A DNA stretch of 64,000 nt from positions 379,764-443,763 of the forward strand of contig CAJJDO010000004.1 in assembly GCA_905183005.1 (NCBI GenBank). Reading direction: 5' to 3'. Under the pieces are notes generated by a model. It had not been told where the DNA came from, ran no database searches, and worked only from the letters and a program-made list of their open reading frames with translations. Positions 12,956-24,438 of the stretch are shown one piece after another. The number at the start of each line of letters is the position of its first letter. Positions within the stretch are counted from its first letter, which is position 1. The DNA is from Paramecium pentaurelia (lineage: Eukaryota > Ciliophora > Oligohymenophorea > Peniculida > Parameciidae). Made by a program: the position numbers and the translations under genes.

Positions 12956-14408
12956 ATGAATAAAATTCTAAGAGGATTTTCAACTGTAAAATCCATGAAA
13001 TTCATCAAAGATAAACAACCTTTAATAAAGATTAGCGAATTACCTTCTGGAATAAAAATATTTACTGAATAAACTGCATTTCCATTTGCCTCTGATATTG
13101 GAATTTGTTTTAAGGCTGGATTAAGAAATGAACTACCCTCAGAAACTGGATCATTATTCAGTCTTAATTAACATATGTATCATATTTCAGAAAATGATTG
13201 TCTTGAAAATTTGTAAAATTATATGCTATTTAGTGAACAAACACTTAGAACAGGCTGTATGTTAGATTAAACTTATGATTCAGAATTATCATATTGGAAG
13301 TGTTAATTCATATAGGAAGATTTTGATATGATTGTAGATGTCTTATTGAAACTTGCTTTGACAACCAAAAGAATTGCAAAAGAAACAAGAGATTAATTTA
13401 ATAAAATGAGTATTCCTTAAGAAAGAGTATTATCTAACAAATAATTTAGATGACTGTAGATGAAGCTATAAAAAAGGCTGCATTTGGTACACATCCATTA
13501 GCAAATGCTAAAACATCTGCATAAATATTACCCAAATAGGAGGACTTTTCAAGATTTTAAGAATAAATGCTTACAAGTTAAAATATGATAATTGGTTATG
13601 CAGGTGTTTGGAGTCATGAACAATTTAGAGAATATATTGAAAAAAAATTGGTAAATCATCAATAATGTAATTATATTAAAATAACTGGTAGTTTTCTAAA
13701 GATAATTAAGGAAATAAACATCTCCAGAGTTCCTTTCCCAAATCTGTGCTTTAAATGATGATTAAAATGATTCTATTGATATAGCATTACTATTTAAAGG
13801 AAATAAATGGAGTGATATAAATATGCCTACATAATATATCTTAAATTAAATTTTAGGATCTTCAAGTATTTGTAGTATTTTATAGGTTCCTGGTCAACTG
13901 GTGGTCCTGGTAAAGGAATGAGATCTAGAACAACTCTTAATTTAATGTAATCAATACAATCTGTGGAAGAGGCTTCAGGAATTTCTTAAGTGTTTTCTGA
14001 TGCTGGAATATTAGGATTGAGAGTGCAAGGACCTCCTACTTCCAAATAAGAATTATATTCATGTTTAATTGATGAATTTCGAAAATTGGGTTAACCTATG
14101 AGTGATGAGGAATTTTTGAGAGGGAAAAACATAGCTATCACTTTAATAAATTTGAATTTGGAGAGATAAGCAGATCGATTAGAAGAATAAATTAAAACAG
14201 TAAACTAATTAAATTATTTAAGACATTTTTAATGGGATAAAATGCTGTACCACTTTATGAGAGTTTAATCTAAAATGTTACTAAAGAATAACTATAAGAT
14301 TATGTAAAAAATCTTATAAATAATGCTGAACCAACTCTTTTGTACTATGGTAAAAATGTTTAGGAAGTTCCCACAATGTAATAAGTTAAAAGAAATTTGA
14401 GAAAGTGA
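12956..14408 (+). CDS. Mitochondrial processing peptidase, alpha-type subunit
   Basis: About 453 aa; the introns are 23, 25, 20 and 23 nt, the last ending AAG (14200-14222). The N-terminus MNKILRGFSTVKSMKFIK is basic and Ser-rich like a mitochondrial presequence. The body is an M16 peptidase fold, with SELPSGIKIFTEQ, FPFASDIGICFKAGLRNE and the glycine-rich loop STGGPGKGMRSR, diagnostic of the alpha subunit that recognises presequences. The catalytic HxxEH motif of the beta subunit is not seen: the matching place reads NQHMYHISENDCLENL. MPP removes targeting peptides in the matrix. The protein is slightly shorter than typical MPP-alpha. Confidence 0.8.
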
Positions 14409-14504
14409 TATTTATGTGATGTATATTATATATATATATATATTTATATTTTTTATATGTTAATAATTATCAATTCTTTTATTAATCAATAATATTATAC
14501 AAAC
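14409..14504. other. Convergent intergenic spacer
   Basis: A 96-bp spacer between the MPP stop (plus) and the stop of the Q/N-rich gene (minus). It contains an AT dinucleotide run near 14428-14445 and must hold both transcript ends. Confidence 0.5.
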
Positions 14505-17500
14505 TCATTGCACTTTATCTCCCATAAGTTTGGTTACCATTTTTTATATAATTTAAAAATCTATTGGTCGTTAGTAATTTTAAGGTTATATTTAAGTATA
14601 TGATGATTAATTAAAATATTAATTTTCTTAATTAAGTTACTATTAATTAAATTATCCTTAATTCTGATAAAAATCATTTTATTGATGATAATCATATTTT
14701 CTTTATTTCTATTTTACATAGTCTTCATTTGATTCCATTATTTATTGAGGATAATAAAATTAATCATATTAATTATTCGATTGATTATATGGAATTTTTT
14801 TTTAAGTTTAAAACTAATGCTAATAGTGTTGGTTTTATTTATAATTTCCTTTTTATATTTTTTATGACTTTTTTTTTAAATAAGGTTATGTTTTCATATG
14901 CATTTCATTTTAATTATTAAAGTAATATTAATTCTAATATTGGAATTATTCTTAAATATTAGGATGATAAGGCATATTGTAGGCATATTAATTCTAAGTT
15001 GATTATTAGTAAAATTTAGGTTATTATTATTGATTATTTTTAGATGTACCTTAATAACCTTATTAACAAGGTTGATTTTAACTATTAGGAATTGTCTTAT
15101 ATTAGGATGATTTTTAAAATTAATTTGATTGCTAATTTTAATATTATTATTAATTTTACTGATTGTAATTGTAGGGTGATTAATCATAGGAATAATCTTA
15201 ATCATCATAATTATTTTAATTCTGTTAAAATGTTTTATTCGATTCATTCTAATTTTAAGTCTTATAGTAATTAACTTTTTTATTTTTGATTTAATTTCTT
15301 TCTTTATTTTTTATTTAATATTAACCATCTCTTTAATCGTTTCTTTTATCATAATTTTTTCTTTTTGAAGAAGATTATTTATTTGAATCATATTTTTTAT
15401 TTTCAGACTTATCTAGTTTAGAATTTTATTAATTTAAAGCCAATTCTGAAAATTGTTTTTTAGTTTTTACAATAACAATTTTATCCAAATGTCTATCATA
15501 AGGACTTTTAATTTTCTTATATTTTTCTGTTATTTCTTTATATAAACCTTTGCCTGGGATTAATCTTTTAATGATTGACATTACAATCTAAAATAAACTT
15601 ATTGATTCTAGACCTTCACTAAAGAATTTATTATTAAGTTTCTTAATTGCAATTAATCTTGTGATGATATTTACAATATCTAAACATGGTCCTTTGTATT
15701 TCTTAATTTCTTTGTTATTATTATTGACTTAACATATTATCACAGAACCTAAATATTCTTTTTCAACTTTTTTAACTTCAATTATTGTACAATATTTATG
15801 AATTGTAATATGTTTGATTATATTATAAGTAGTTAAAACAAATTCTTATAACATTTTTGATGGATTAATTGTAGGTTAAGATAAAAAATCTTCTATTTAA
15901 ATATCAAGATTTTCAAAATCTAAATAAAATAACAATTTCTCAACCATCTTCTAAGTATCACCCATATATTCAAGTTCTGGAAATATATGTTAAGGTTGAT
16001 TCTCAACAAGTTTTGATTTATAAAATTATTCAAGATTTGTAATTAAACTCTTTTTTGTTTGCTTTTCATCTAAAATAACACTATCAGATTAACTTTAATT
16101 TGAATTATTAATTTCTTCATTATCTTTATTAAATATAAAGTTTTCTTCATCACTGCAATAATTTACAGAAGATTTCTTTGAAGGAGAAAGAACAAATAAA
16201 TCAGAGAAATTTGGATTTTCTAAATTCTATTATTAGTTTAGATTAAATAATCCACTATCATTAAATTCTTAGCTAAATCTATTATCTTACATAAATTCTT
16301 GGTTTATAAATAGCTAATTACTTTGTACATTATTTGATTCAGTTTAATTACCTTAGTTTTATATTTGTTAATTATTCTATAACTTATCAATATTCTCTTA
16401 TGGTTTATCAACTTTATTCATTGTAATATTTTTATCACTTTCCAATTTTGATGATTTTTCTAAAGTATCATTTTTATCTTATTCTTAAAATATTAAACAA
16501 TCATTTAATTATTATTTATCTTATTTTTCTTAATCACTTTCTTCAAGTCTCTCAATTATTTCACTATCTGATTTTTCTGCTATTTTAGTCCATTTTTCCA
16601 TTAATATAGGAGCTTTTTAATTTAGAATTTAAAATAAATCTTCTTTATTTTTACACTTAATACATTCAGCCCTAAATTCTGGCCACCAACTATCAAAACA
16701 ATATTAGTACTCTAACAATTCATATACTCCTTCCAAACTTGTATATTATTATATATTTATATTTTATTAATCATTTTCAGGTATCTAGTAATTTGATTTA
16801 ATATTTTAATTATTATTTTTATTTAAAATTTCCTAATTATCATGATTTTACATTTAAATTTCTTCATAAGTTAATTAAATATCTTATTTTTACAATTATT
16901 CTTTTTATATAGGATATTCTTCAGTTAAATTTTCAGAATCAATAGACTTTTTACTAATGATATTGGATATTATGTCATTAATTTAATCCTATTATTTCTA
17001 AAATTCTAAGCTAGAACTGCCTTATCCTTATTAATTAGAGCATGGAGGATTAGATTAAATTAAATTAGTATCTTAATTGAAATTTTATATTTTTTGCTTC
17101 TCTATATTATCTTTAATTTATTTTTTAGATTGTTTTTTAGTTTTTATATTATTTTTAGCAATATGAGAATTTGTTTCTACTTATTGATCATCTTCTAGTA
17201 TTTAATTTATATTATTTTCTTTAATACAATCATCTATTTTAGACTTAAATTAATTTATTTAATCTTATTAAATCCTTTTTTCATTATTATTTAAGCATTT
17301 TTAATTTGATTAAGCAACCTTATTGAAATTCTCATTTTTATTTTCTTAAACTTCTGTATATTTATATTATCCATTCTAAACTTGGATGTCCAACTCATAT
17401 AAATTCATAATCTTTTTTAAGAATAGTCCAATAAATTATTAGTCATTTTTTAGATATTGTTGAAAAATAATTTAAACTAAATCAACATAAAGCTATTCTA

Positions 17501-17798
17501 TAAACCATTATGAACAAGAACTAGACTGAAATGTTTCAAAAATCTATTTATTTTCAGAAGATTTATAAGTGAAGGCTTGTATTAATCTTAAAATTTATGA
17601 TTTATTTGAATTTAATAAGACATTAGCTAAAGTCTTTAGTTTATCAAATAAAACAGTCTTTTATTCTTCTTTTGATTCAGCTGTTTGTAATTGTTATTTA
17701 AAATACTCTAAAATGGCAACAACATCAAATTAATGAGGTCTTATTATACTATATGTTCTGCAATCTAATATGGATTTACTGTCAATCAAAAAAATCAT
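14505..17798 (-). CDS. Giant intronless Q/N-rich protein with prion-like C-terminal tail
   Basis: An unbroken 1098-codon frame (1097 aa, no intron) under the ciliate code, invisible with standard stops. It begins MIFLIDSKSILDCRTY. Residues 1-140 are helical (DVVAILEYFKQQLQT). Residues 150-420 are a low-complexity Q/N/K/E region. A hydrophobic island near 425 reads EYQYCFDSWWPEFRAECIK. Residues about 640-860 look folded, with SLITNLEQFYKSKL and RLIAIKKLNNKFFSEG. From about 880 to the end it becomes a Q/N/Y-rich tail resembling yeast prion domains, with runs such as SPYNYNQQNQQQYQNQQ. No known domain was recognised. The function is unknown; a scaffold or condensate-forming protein is a guess. 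Confidence 0.85.
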
Positions 17799-17985
17799 TT
17801 TTCATAATCACTTAAATTTAATGATTATTTGATTTAAAAAATCATTGTATTGATTAAGATTATAGATATAGAAATTAAAGTAGGATTAAACTCTAAAAAT
17901 CAAATCCATAATCTAACTATAATTTTTGATATTTATATCATATTAAAAACTTTTTAGTTAAAATATTAAATAAATTGATGTTTTA

Positions 17986-20900
17986 TCATTATAATCTTGG
18001 TAATTTGATTTTTGATCTACATTTAATTTCTGCAAACTTTAATGAGCGTTCATCAGTGATATCATAATTAGCTAATGCAGCAGCTAATTTGTATGCAGCA
18101 TTACATTCAGCCTATTATATAAATGTAATAATTTACTTCAGATAAGAAAACTTCAGGATCTGAATTAAAAAGTACCTTGCTTTTTAAGTTTTATCGATAT
18201 AATTTTTCAAACAATTGAGGATCAACTTTTTTATTTTTTTTTGATGTTCCAGCCTTTGCTAATGATGGAACTTGGATAGATTTAATTTAAGGAGTTGAAA
18301 TACTGACTTTGATTCCATGTTTTAAATTTTCTTATAAATCTTATTATTATTATTTTAATTCTTTAACAATTTCACCTTAATTTGTAATACTATCAAAATT
18401 AATTTATTGATTTCCTCCTTATGTAATTTAATGTTGATCTTTTTATTAAACTTTATGTTTTTAGAGTACTTATTCTGGTTTTAATTTTTGATTAAATTAT
18501 AAAGAAGCTTATTATTAATGATTATTATTTCCCTCATCTTCTTTTAGTATTGGTTTATGATTAGAATCAAATTATTTAGCATCATCAGTTGAATAATTTT
18601 AAACTTTAAAATGTCTATTATGAATTCCTTATTTAACTTATTTTTCATGTACTTCTTTTTCTTTAATTTTGACTTAATCAAACAAAGTTTTAATTTTTTA
18701 TTCATATTTTTCATAATATTCTTTGAATCCTATTTCTAATTTCCATTCTGGATTACTCTTTATTGTTGACAATTTAGTTTAATCTATTTTTTCTAAATAA
18801 TAAAATGGATTGAATTCTTCCTATGGAGATTTAGTTAATCCAAGAGGATCAGAAATCTTATCCTCTAAAACTTATATTTATGGTAATTATCCATTTTATT
18901 CTTCTGATAATAATTATTATATTAATTGAGTATATTTAAGATCCACTCTCTCATTTAAATCTGTATTATAAATTTCTTCTGTTCCACTTCTTTTTAAAGC
19001 AATAGGTCTTGGTTCTTTACGATCATAATTTTATTAAAATGAATCAATAAATTTACCAGTTTCAGCATCCCATAATTTAACTTTCTTATCAAAAGCAGTT
19101 GTAATAAGGAAGTTTTCTTTTTCTACATATTCTAAAGATTTAATAACTTCATAATGAGCTCTAGTAATCCATTTCATTTTAACTTCTTTTTAAGGTACTT
19201 TAGGTAATGCTAACATTTATCTTGCATTTTAAGTAGATCCAGTTTTGATTCCCTTCATTCTTTTTGTTGCAGCATCCTCTTTATCTTTTTCATTAACAAC
19301 ATTAATCAAAAAATCTACTAACCAATCAACTTCAAAACATTTAATAAATCCTTTATCATCACTAAGAAATAAAACCTTTTTTTCTTAACTGAACACTGCA
19401 TTAGAGATTCCTAATAATTAACTAGGAATTTCAGGATCTATATTTGTAAATGTATAAACTTTAACAAATCTATGTAATACAGGAGGCATAGACATAATTG
19501 AAACTCTTCCTTAACTATTAGTAACAAACAGAAATGGAATTCCTTTTATTAAATTGATAGATGTAATTTCTTCACCTTATTTAAATTCATTAGCAACACC
19601 ATGCAATTTATTTGTATCAGTTTCATAAAATCTAATTTAACCAGAATTAGTTCCTGCTAATAAATGTTTCATAGCAGGATCATAACTTAAATATGTTAAT
19701 TAACCATCTTAGATTATAAATGTACGTAATAATTCACTTTCTCCAAATTCATTATCTAAAGTCATAAATACATTATTATCCATAGATCCAGTAAAGAATG
19801 CTCCAATATCAGATGCATGAACAATAGCAACAACTTCACCTGAATGTTTTGGTAGATTCTTAATCTTTGCTCCATTTATTACATTAAATAATGCAACAGT
19901 TCCACTACTATCTCCAATAATAAATCTTTTATCTAAATTATCTAATTTAAATGCTGTAATTTCAGTTGTTGTAATATCACTATATATTTTCTTAACATCT
20001 CCAGTTAAAGCATTCCAAATTTTTATTTTAGTTCCTGCTGGTGTAAAAAATGCCATTTGATTTTCAATGAATTTACAACAAACTGCAACATAATCATCTA
20101 CTGAATTAGGATTATAATTTTTATCATATTCATAAGAATAAATTGATCTACCACCAAAGATTAGTTTTAATGGTTTAGGTATATAGCATAAACTTGAAGG
20201 ATTAAATTTATGTTTTTCATCTTATGTTTCAACACTAAATTATTAAACACAATTAAATTTCTTTGTATCCCAAACCTTTACACTACCTTCTTAATCCAAA
20301 GAAACTATTTATGATGTACCTTCAATAACTACTACTCCAATCACTGGACTACTATGTCCTTATATTTTAAAAATCAAACTTTCAATATATGGATTCCATA
20401 CACATAAATTATGATCAAATCCTGCAGAAAATAATAAGATTAAACTCTCATTAAAAGCTAATGATACTATACCTCTTGTATGTTCCTTATATGTTCTCTC
20501 TCTTTTATTATAAAGAGTATTCCACAAAATTAAGTTACCATCTAAACTAGCAGATGCCATAAATTATAATTTTGGCATAGCAATCATATCCATAACTACA
20601 TCAGTATGACCACCTTCACTTTGTAATTATGTTTCTGTATCAGTTTTTAAATTCCAAATATTAATCTATCCTTCTTTTTAACCACAATATAATATTTCAT
20701 TTATTCCATCCCAAGTCATACTATATATATCGTTATTGAAATGATGTTCAATCATCTCCTCATCATTATCAGGTTAATTGGCTAATACGAATCCTGATGA
20801 TTAATATCTCCATCCTCTTACATAACCATCATGAGTTGATGTCAACAATACTTGATACTTAGGATCATCAATGTAGAGCATTGTCAATATTTTTGTTTTC

Positions 20901-21609
20901 TTCTCAATAGTGTCTTCTTTCTTTACAATAATAAACTAGTTTATTATTAGATAAATATACATTTTATTTATCCTTATCTTTTTTTGCTTGAGTAGTTACA
21001 ACTTTATCACTAATAGGAACAATTTTTAAAGGTCTTAATCCAAATCCTCCATCAGGTGTCATAAATTAGATCTCATCACTACCTTCTTCAAAAAATGCTA
21101 TTTTATCTATCTCCTTTATGTAAATAACTCTAGTGATGATTTAAGTGAATTTTTTGAATGGTTTCATATTAGATTTTGTGTAAAGTTTGATCTCATCTTA
21201 TTTAGACTTAATATTATTTAATACAGTTGCTTTTTCAATAATATAGTTTGTGAATTCTTCCCATTCCAATTTCCCATTACCATTTAAATCTATTTCCTCA
21301 AATAGATTCACCAGTTATCTTATTATAATATATCAGATACCTAATCAATTTTATATCTCTGTTTGATATTTCTAATTGCCAACTCAATAAATGCTCTTTT
21401 ACAACCAAAATAAATTCTGTCACTTCCATAGATCCTTGTCTCATTAAAAATTCGGTTCTTAAGACATTAATTGTAAATGGATCAAAATTAAGAGTTAGAT
21501 CAGCTAATAATGTTTCATCAGTATGTAAAATCTATTTATATGTTGAACGAGGTGAATAGATAGGAACAGTATGATCTAATTTCGAAAGCTTTTTAATTTA
21601 CGTTGTCAT
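17986..21609 (-). CDS. EF-hand plus WD40 protein, WDR49/CFAP337-like
   Basis: About 1183 aa with introns of 22 (ending AAG), 25 and 25 nt. Near residue 110 there is an EF-hand (EIDLNGNGKLEWEEF). It is followed by 10 or more WD40 units, for example VVMDMIAMPKLQFMASASLD with LILWN, ALTGDVKKI after KIWN, and KVKLWDAETGKF. The C-terminal 350 residues are charged and Gln-rich, and end in a helical block AAYKLAAALANYDITDERS. An N-terminal EF-hand followed by two propellers is the WDR49/CFAP337 layout, found in axonemes near the calmodulin/radial-spoke complex; the assignment is by architecture. Its ATG overlaps the TGA of the upstream EF-hand gene (21606-21609). An internal ATG near 21478 is an alternative start. 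Confidence 0.75.
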
Positions 21610-22443
21610 AAGAATATTAATTATATAAATTAATTATAATTTAATTCCAAATTGTCATTCTCAATTTTCAACAATACACCTAAAATATTACTATATATAT
21701 ATAATAATTTAATACTTAACATCATTCATATTAAGTTTACTTATATCAATACAATTTTTAGAAATCACTCCATCCTTATCATTATCTAAACAGTCAAATA
21801 TATACTAATAATATTTTTCCTATTTTATCTATAAAGATTGTTGATTCTATTTTTGTATAACTCTTGTATTAGGTCTAAATGTACAATTTTCATCTAAAAC
21901 ATCTAATTTATCTAAATGTTTTTATCTGCTTTTATTTCTTTCAATTTATTTTATCTTACCTTTTAAATATAAATTTTCACATCTATTTTTCTCTCTGAAA
22001 GTTTAACAATTATCCATAATTTAATTAAAGGGTTATTAGTTTATAAACTTGTTTCTCTAGAATTATTATTAATTTTCTTTTTGCACTGAATGTAAATTAT
22101 TTTATGAATGAGATTTCTCAAATTTAATTTTGTTTTCAACTAAAAACTCACTTAATTAATATGAAGATTTGAATGGAATAATCTTCTGTCTTATATTAAA
22201 ATACTTTTCATAACATTAAGCTAAATTACTATATTAAGGTAACACTGTTGCTGACTATATAAATCTTATTAGATTATCAGTAACTAATTGTAAATTTGTT
22301 AAATTTAAACCAAATTATATGCAAAACTAAACACCTAACTATTGGGGTGTGAACATAGTATTGATTTAGAATTCTTCCATTTTATCTAAAATCAATATTG
22401 ATAACATTTAATTGGAATTTTAAAGGCTGTTTAATGAAATCAT
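21606..22443 (-). CDS. EF-hand protein with basic CTFRPN-type motif
   Basis: About 270 aa with one 25-nt intron. The start used is the first of several in-frame ATGs (22443, 22407, 22380). Residues 170-200 contain LYLKGKIKQIERNKS and, soon after, CTFRPNTRV, a pattern common in flagellar and ciliary calcium-binding proteins. The C-terminus has a good EF-hand loop (DNDKDGVISKNC) and, after the intron, a second degenerate one (NDNLELNYNQF). The stop shares two bases with the ATG of the WD40 gene. That gene also carries an EF-hand, which suggests linked function or an original single gene. Confidence 0.65.
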
Positions 22444-22606
22444 TTCGAAGTCCTTTATAAATTTCAATTTTTTATTAATAATTAACAAATATATGATTTA
22501 TAAAAAATTGAGAATGTTTCATATTCCTTTATACTAATATTATGTATAATTTAAGTTAGTCTAACAAAATGAATTTGTTATTAATTTATTAAAAAATTAT
22601 TATAAA
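22444..22606. promoter_or_regulatory. Divergent promoter region
   Basis: A 163-bp gap between the EF-hand gene (minus) and the LRR-like gene (plus). It is AT-rich with no recognisable motif and must serve both directions. Confidence 0.45.
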
Positions 22607-24438
22607 ATGAGAAAAACAACATAAACTAAATAGTTAAGTTTATTTGACTCAATCTTATCAGGATAAGCTTAAAAAGAAGAGGAAGAAAAGTAAATTAAAT
22701 ATAGTGTAAAGAATCAAAATGAATAAAGTATTTAAAATACTAAATCATTGCATCATTTAGTAATTTATAATAAAATTCTTAGAATGATATTTTTTATTCA
22801 AACATTATTGATTATAAGGATTTTAAATAATCTTTGAGATATAATAACAAAAATTTGAAAAAAATAGCATTAGAAAATATTAAAAATCCTCATCCAAAAA
22901 TTATTAAGAATTTAATCAAATTTGATTTAAGTGGTCTTGTAGAATTAAAGTTGATTAGTATAGATATCACTGATTCTAAATTTGAAATGTTTCTAAAAAA
23001 AGGAGGTTTATCAAATTGTTTTAAGAAACTAACAATATTAACTTTAAATTGTTAATCAATGACTTCTAGTTCTTTAGAATATTTATTTTAAGGAAATTAA
23101 ATAATAAAGTATTTAGATTTAAGTCATACAAAAATTGATAATTAAGGTATTTATTACCTATCTAAATTATAATGGCCATATTTAGAGACTTTCATTATAT
23201 AATGGTGTAATAAAATAAATAATTTGAATGAATTAGGAGAGAATGCTGAGAATTTTCCCAATCTTAAAATATTTGATAGTAGATTTGTATATGCAAATAA
23301 TGAAGCATATAACAAAATAATAAATTCTTAACTTAGTATAACATTAAATAATATACGTTTATTTGGAACTGATGTAGATTTAGATAATATATAATGGAAA
23401 TAAAGTTTTTTATTGAATTTATTTTTGGAAAAGATAAGAGGATTAAATACATAAGAATTCATTATTCAAAATAATACAACTTGTGATAGAACAACTAATG
23501 ATTATAAATAAGTGAGAATAATAACAAGTAAATTAAATGAAATAATATTTAGAAATCTATAAGGATAAGGATTAACTTATGTCAATAAATCTTTCTTGGA
23601 AGATTGATCCTACTATTGTTTAATTACAATATATAGAAACAGTAGAGAGTAAAGATTAAAAATTTAGTAATTTTGGTAAATTATTTGAATTTTTGTCTAA
23701 GGAATGGTAGTTGAGAAAGTCTTTAAAAAAAATGATTTTATTTTTTGATAAAATCTAATGTGATGAAACTAATTTCGACATATTATTAAAAACTATAATT
23801 GATTTTAAGGAAATGAAATAACTCTAATTGTATATATAGAATTAAATGCTATTGAAACCTGTTAGCTATTATTTTGTGTTTAATTAAATAAGTGAATTAC
23901 AAAAATTAATAAAATTACAAGTATTTGTTATTATCAATTTCAGCTAGATTTTTAAAATGATAAATTAGTGATAAATGATATTTTACTTAATAAAATATAT
24001 CGATCTTTGTAATAGTTAATAAATTTAAATACATTAGAATTAAATATAAGAAACAATAAAATAGTAAATGTTTTGGATTTGTATACCTTCAATTATCAAA
24101 TTATTACATCAATTTTCAATCCATAATTAAACTATATTACTTTATTAGAGACTACTGAGGATAATTTAAATTATCAATTTTCAGATGCAGCCGATCTACT
24201 ATATAGTAATCCATTTAAAATTATAAATATTAATAATTTCTAAAATTTTATCTTACAAGAGGATCAAAATAATACAAAAGAAAGATATTTCGAAAGAATA
24301 ACTAAAGATTATTATAAATAAAAACGAAAATTATTGAAAAGTGCAGTAATTGCTGACTGTTAAAGATTAAATTATCATAGGAGATTTAGAAAGGAACAGA
24401 TTAATGAAATTTTTTAATATATAATTAATTCTAAATGA
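22607..24438 (+). CDS. Leucine-rich-repeat-like protein
   Basis: About 587 aa, introns 23, 22 and 23 nt. Residues about 80-220 show LRR spacing: KKLTILTLNCQSM, IIKYLDLSHTKIDNQGI, PYLETFIIQWCNKI and NLKIFDSRF, like cysteine-containing (F-box/AMN1) LRRs. The rest is helical and unassigned, with a basic C-terminus (YHRRFRKEQINEIFQ). The second intron (GTC start, AAG end) is atypical and needs transcript proof. If it is wrong, the first part ends at about 23609. The TGA overlaps the ATG of the kinase gene by two bases. Confidence 0.6.

Noticed and set aside
14729..15274. Plus-strand open frames and a minus frame encoding I/N-rich peptides
   Set aside because: They lie in other frames of the Q/N-rich minus-strand gene and have no start, domain or codon support.
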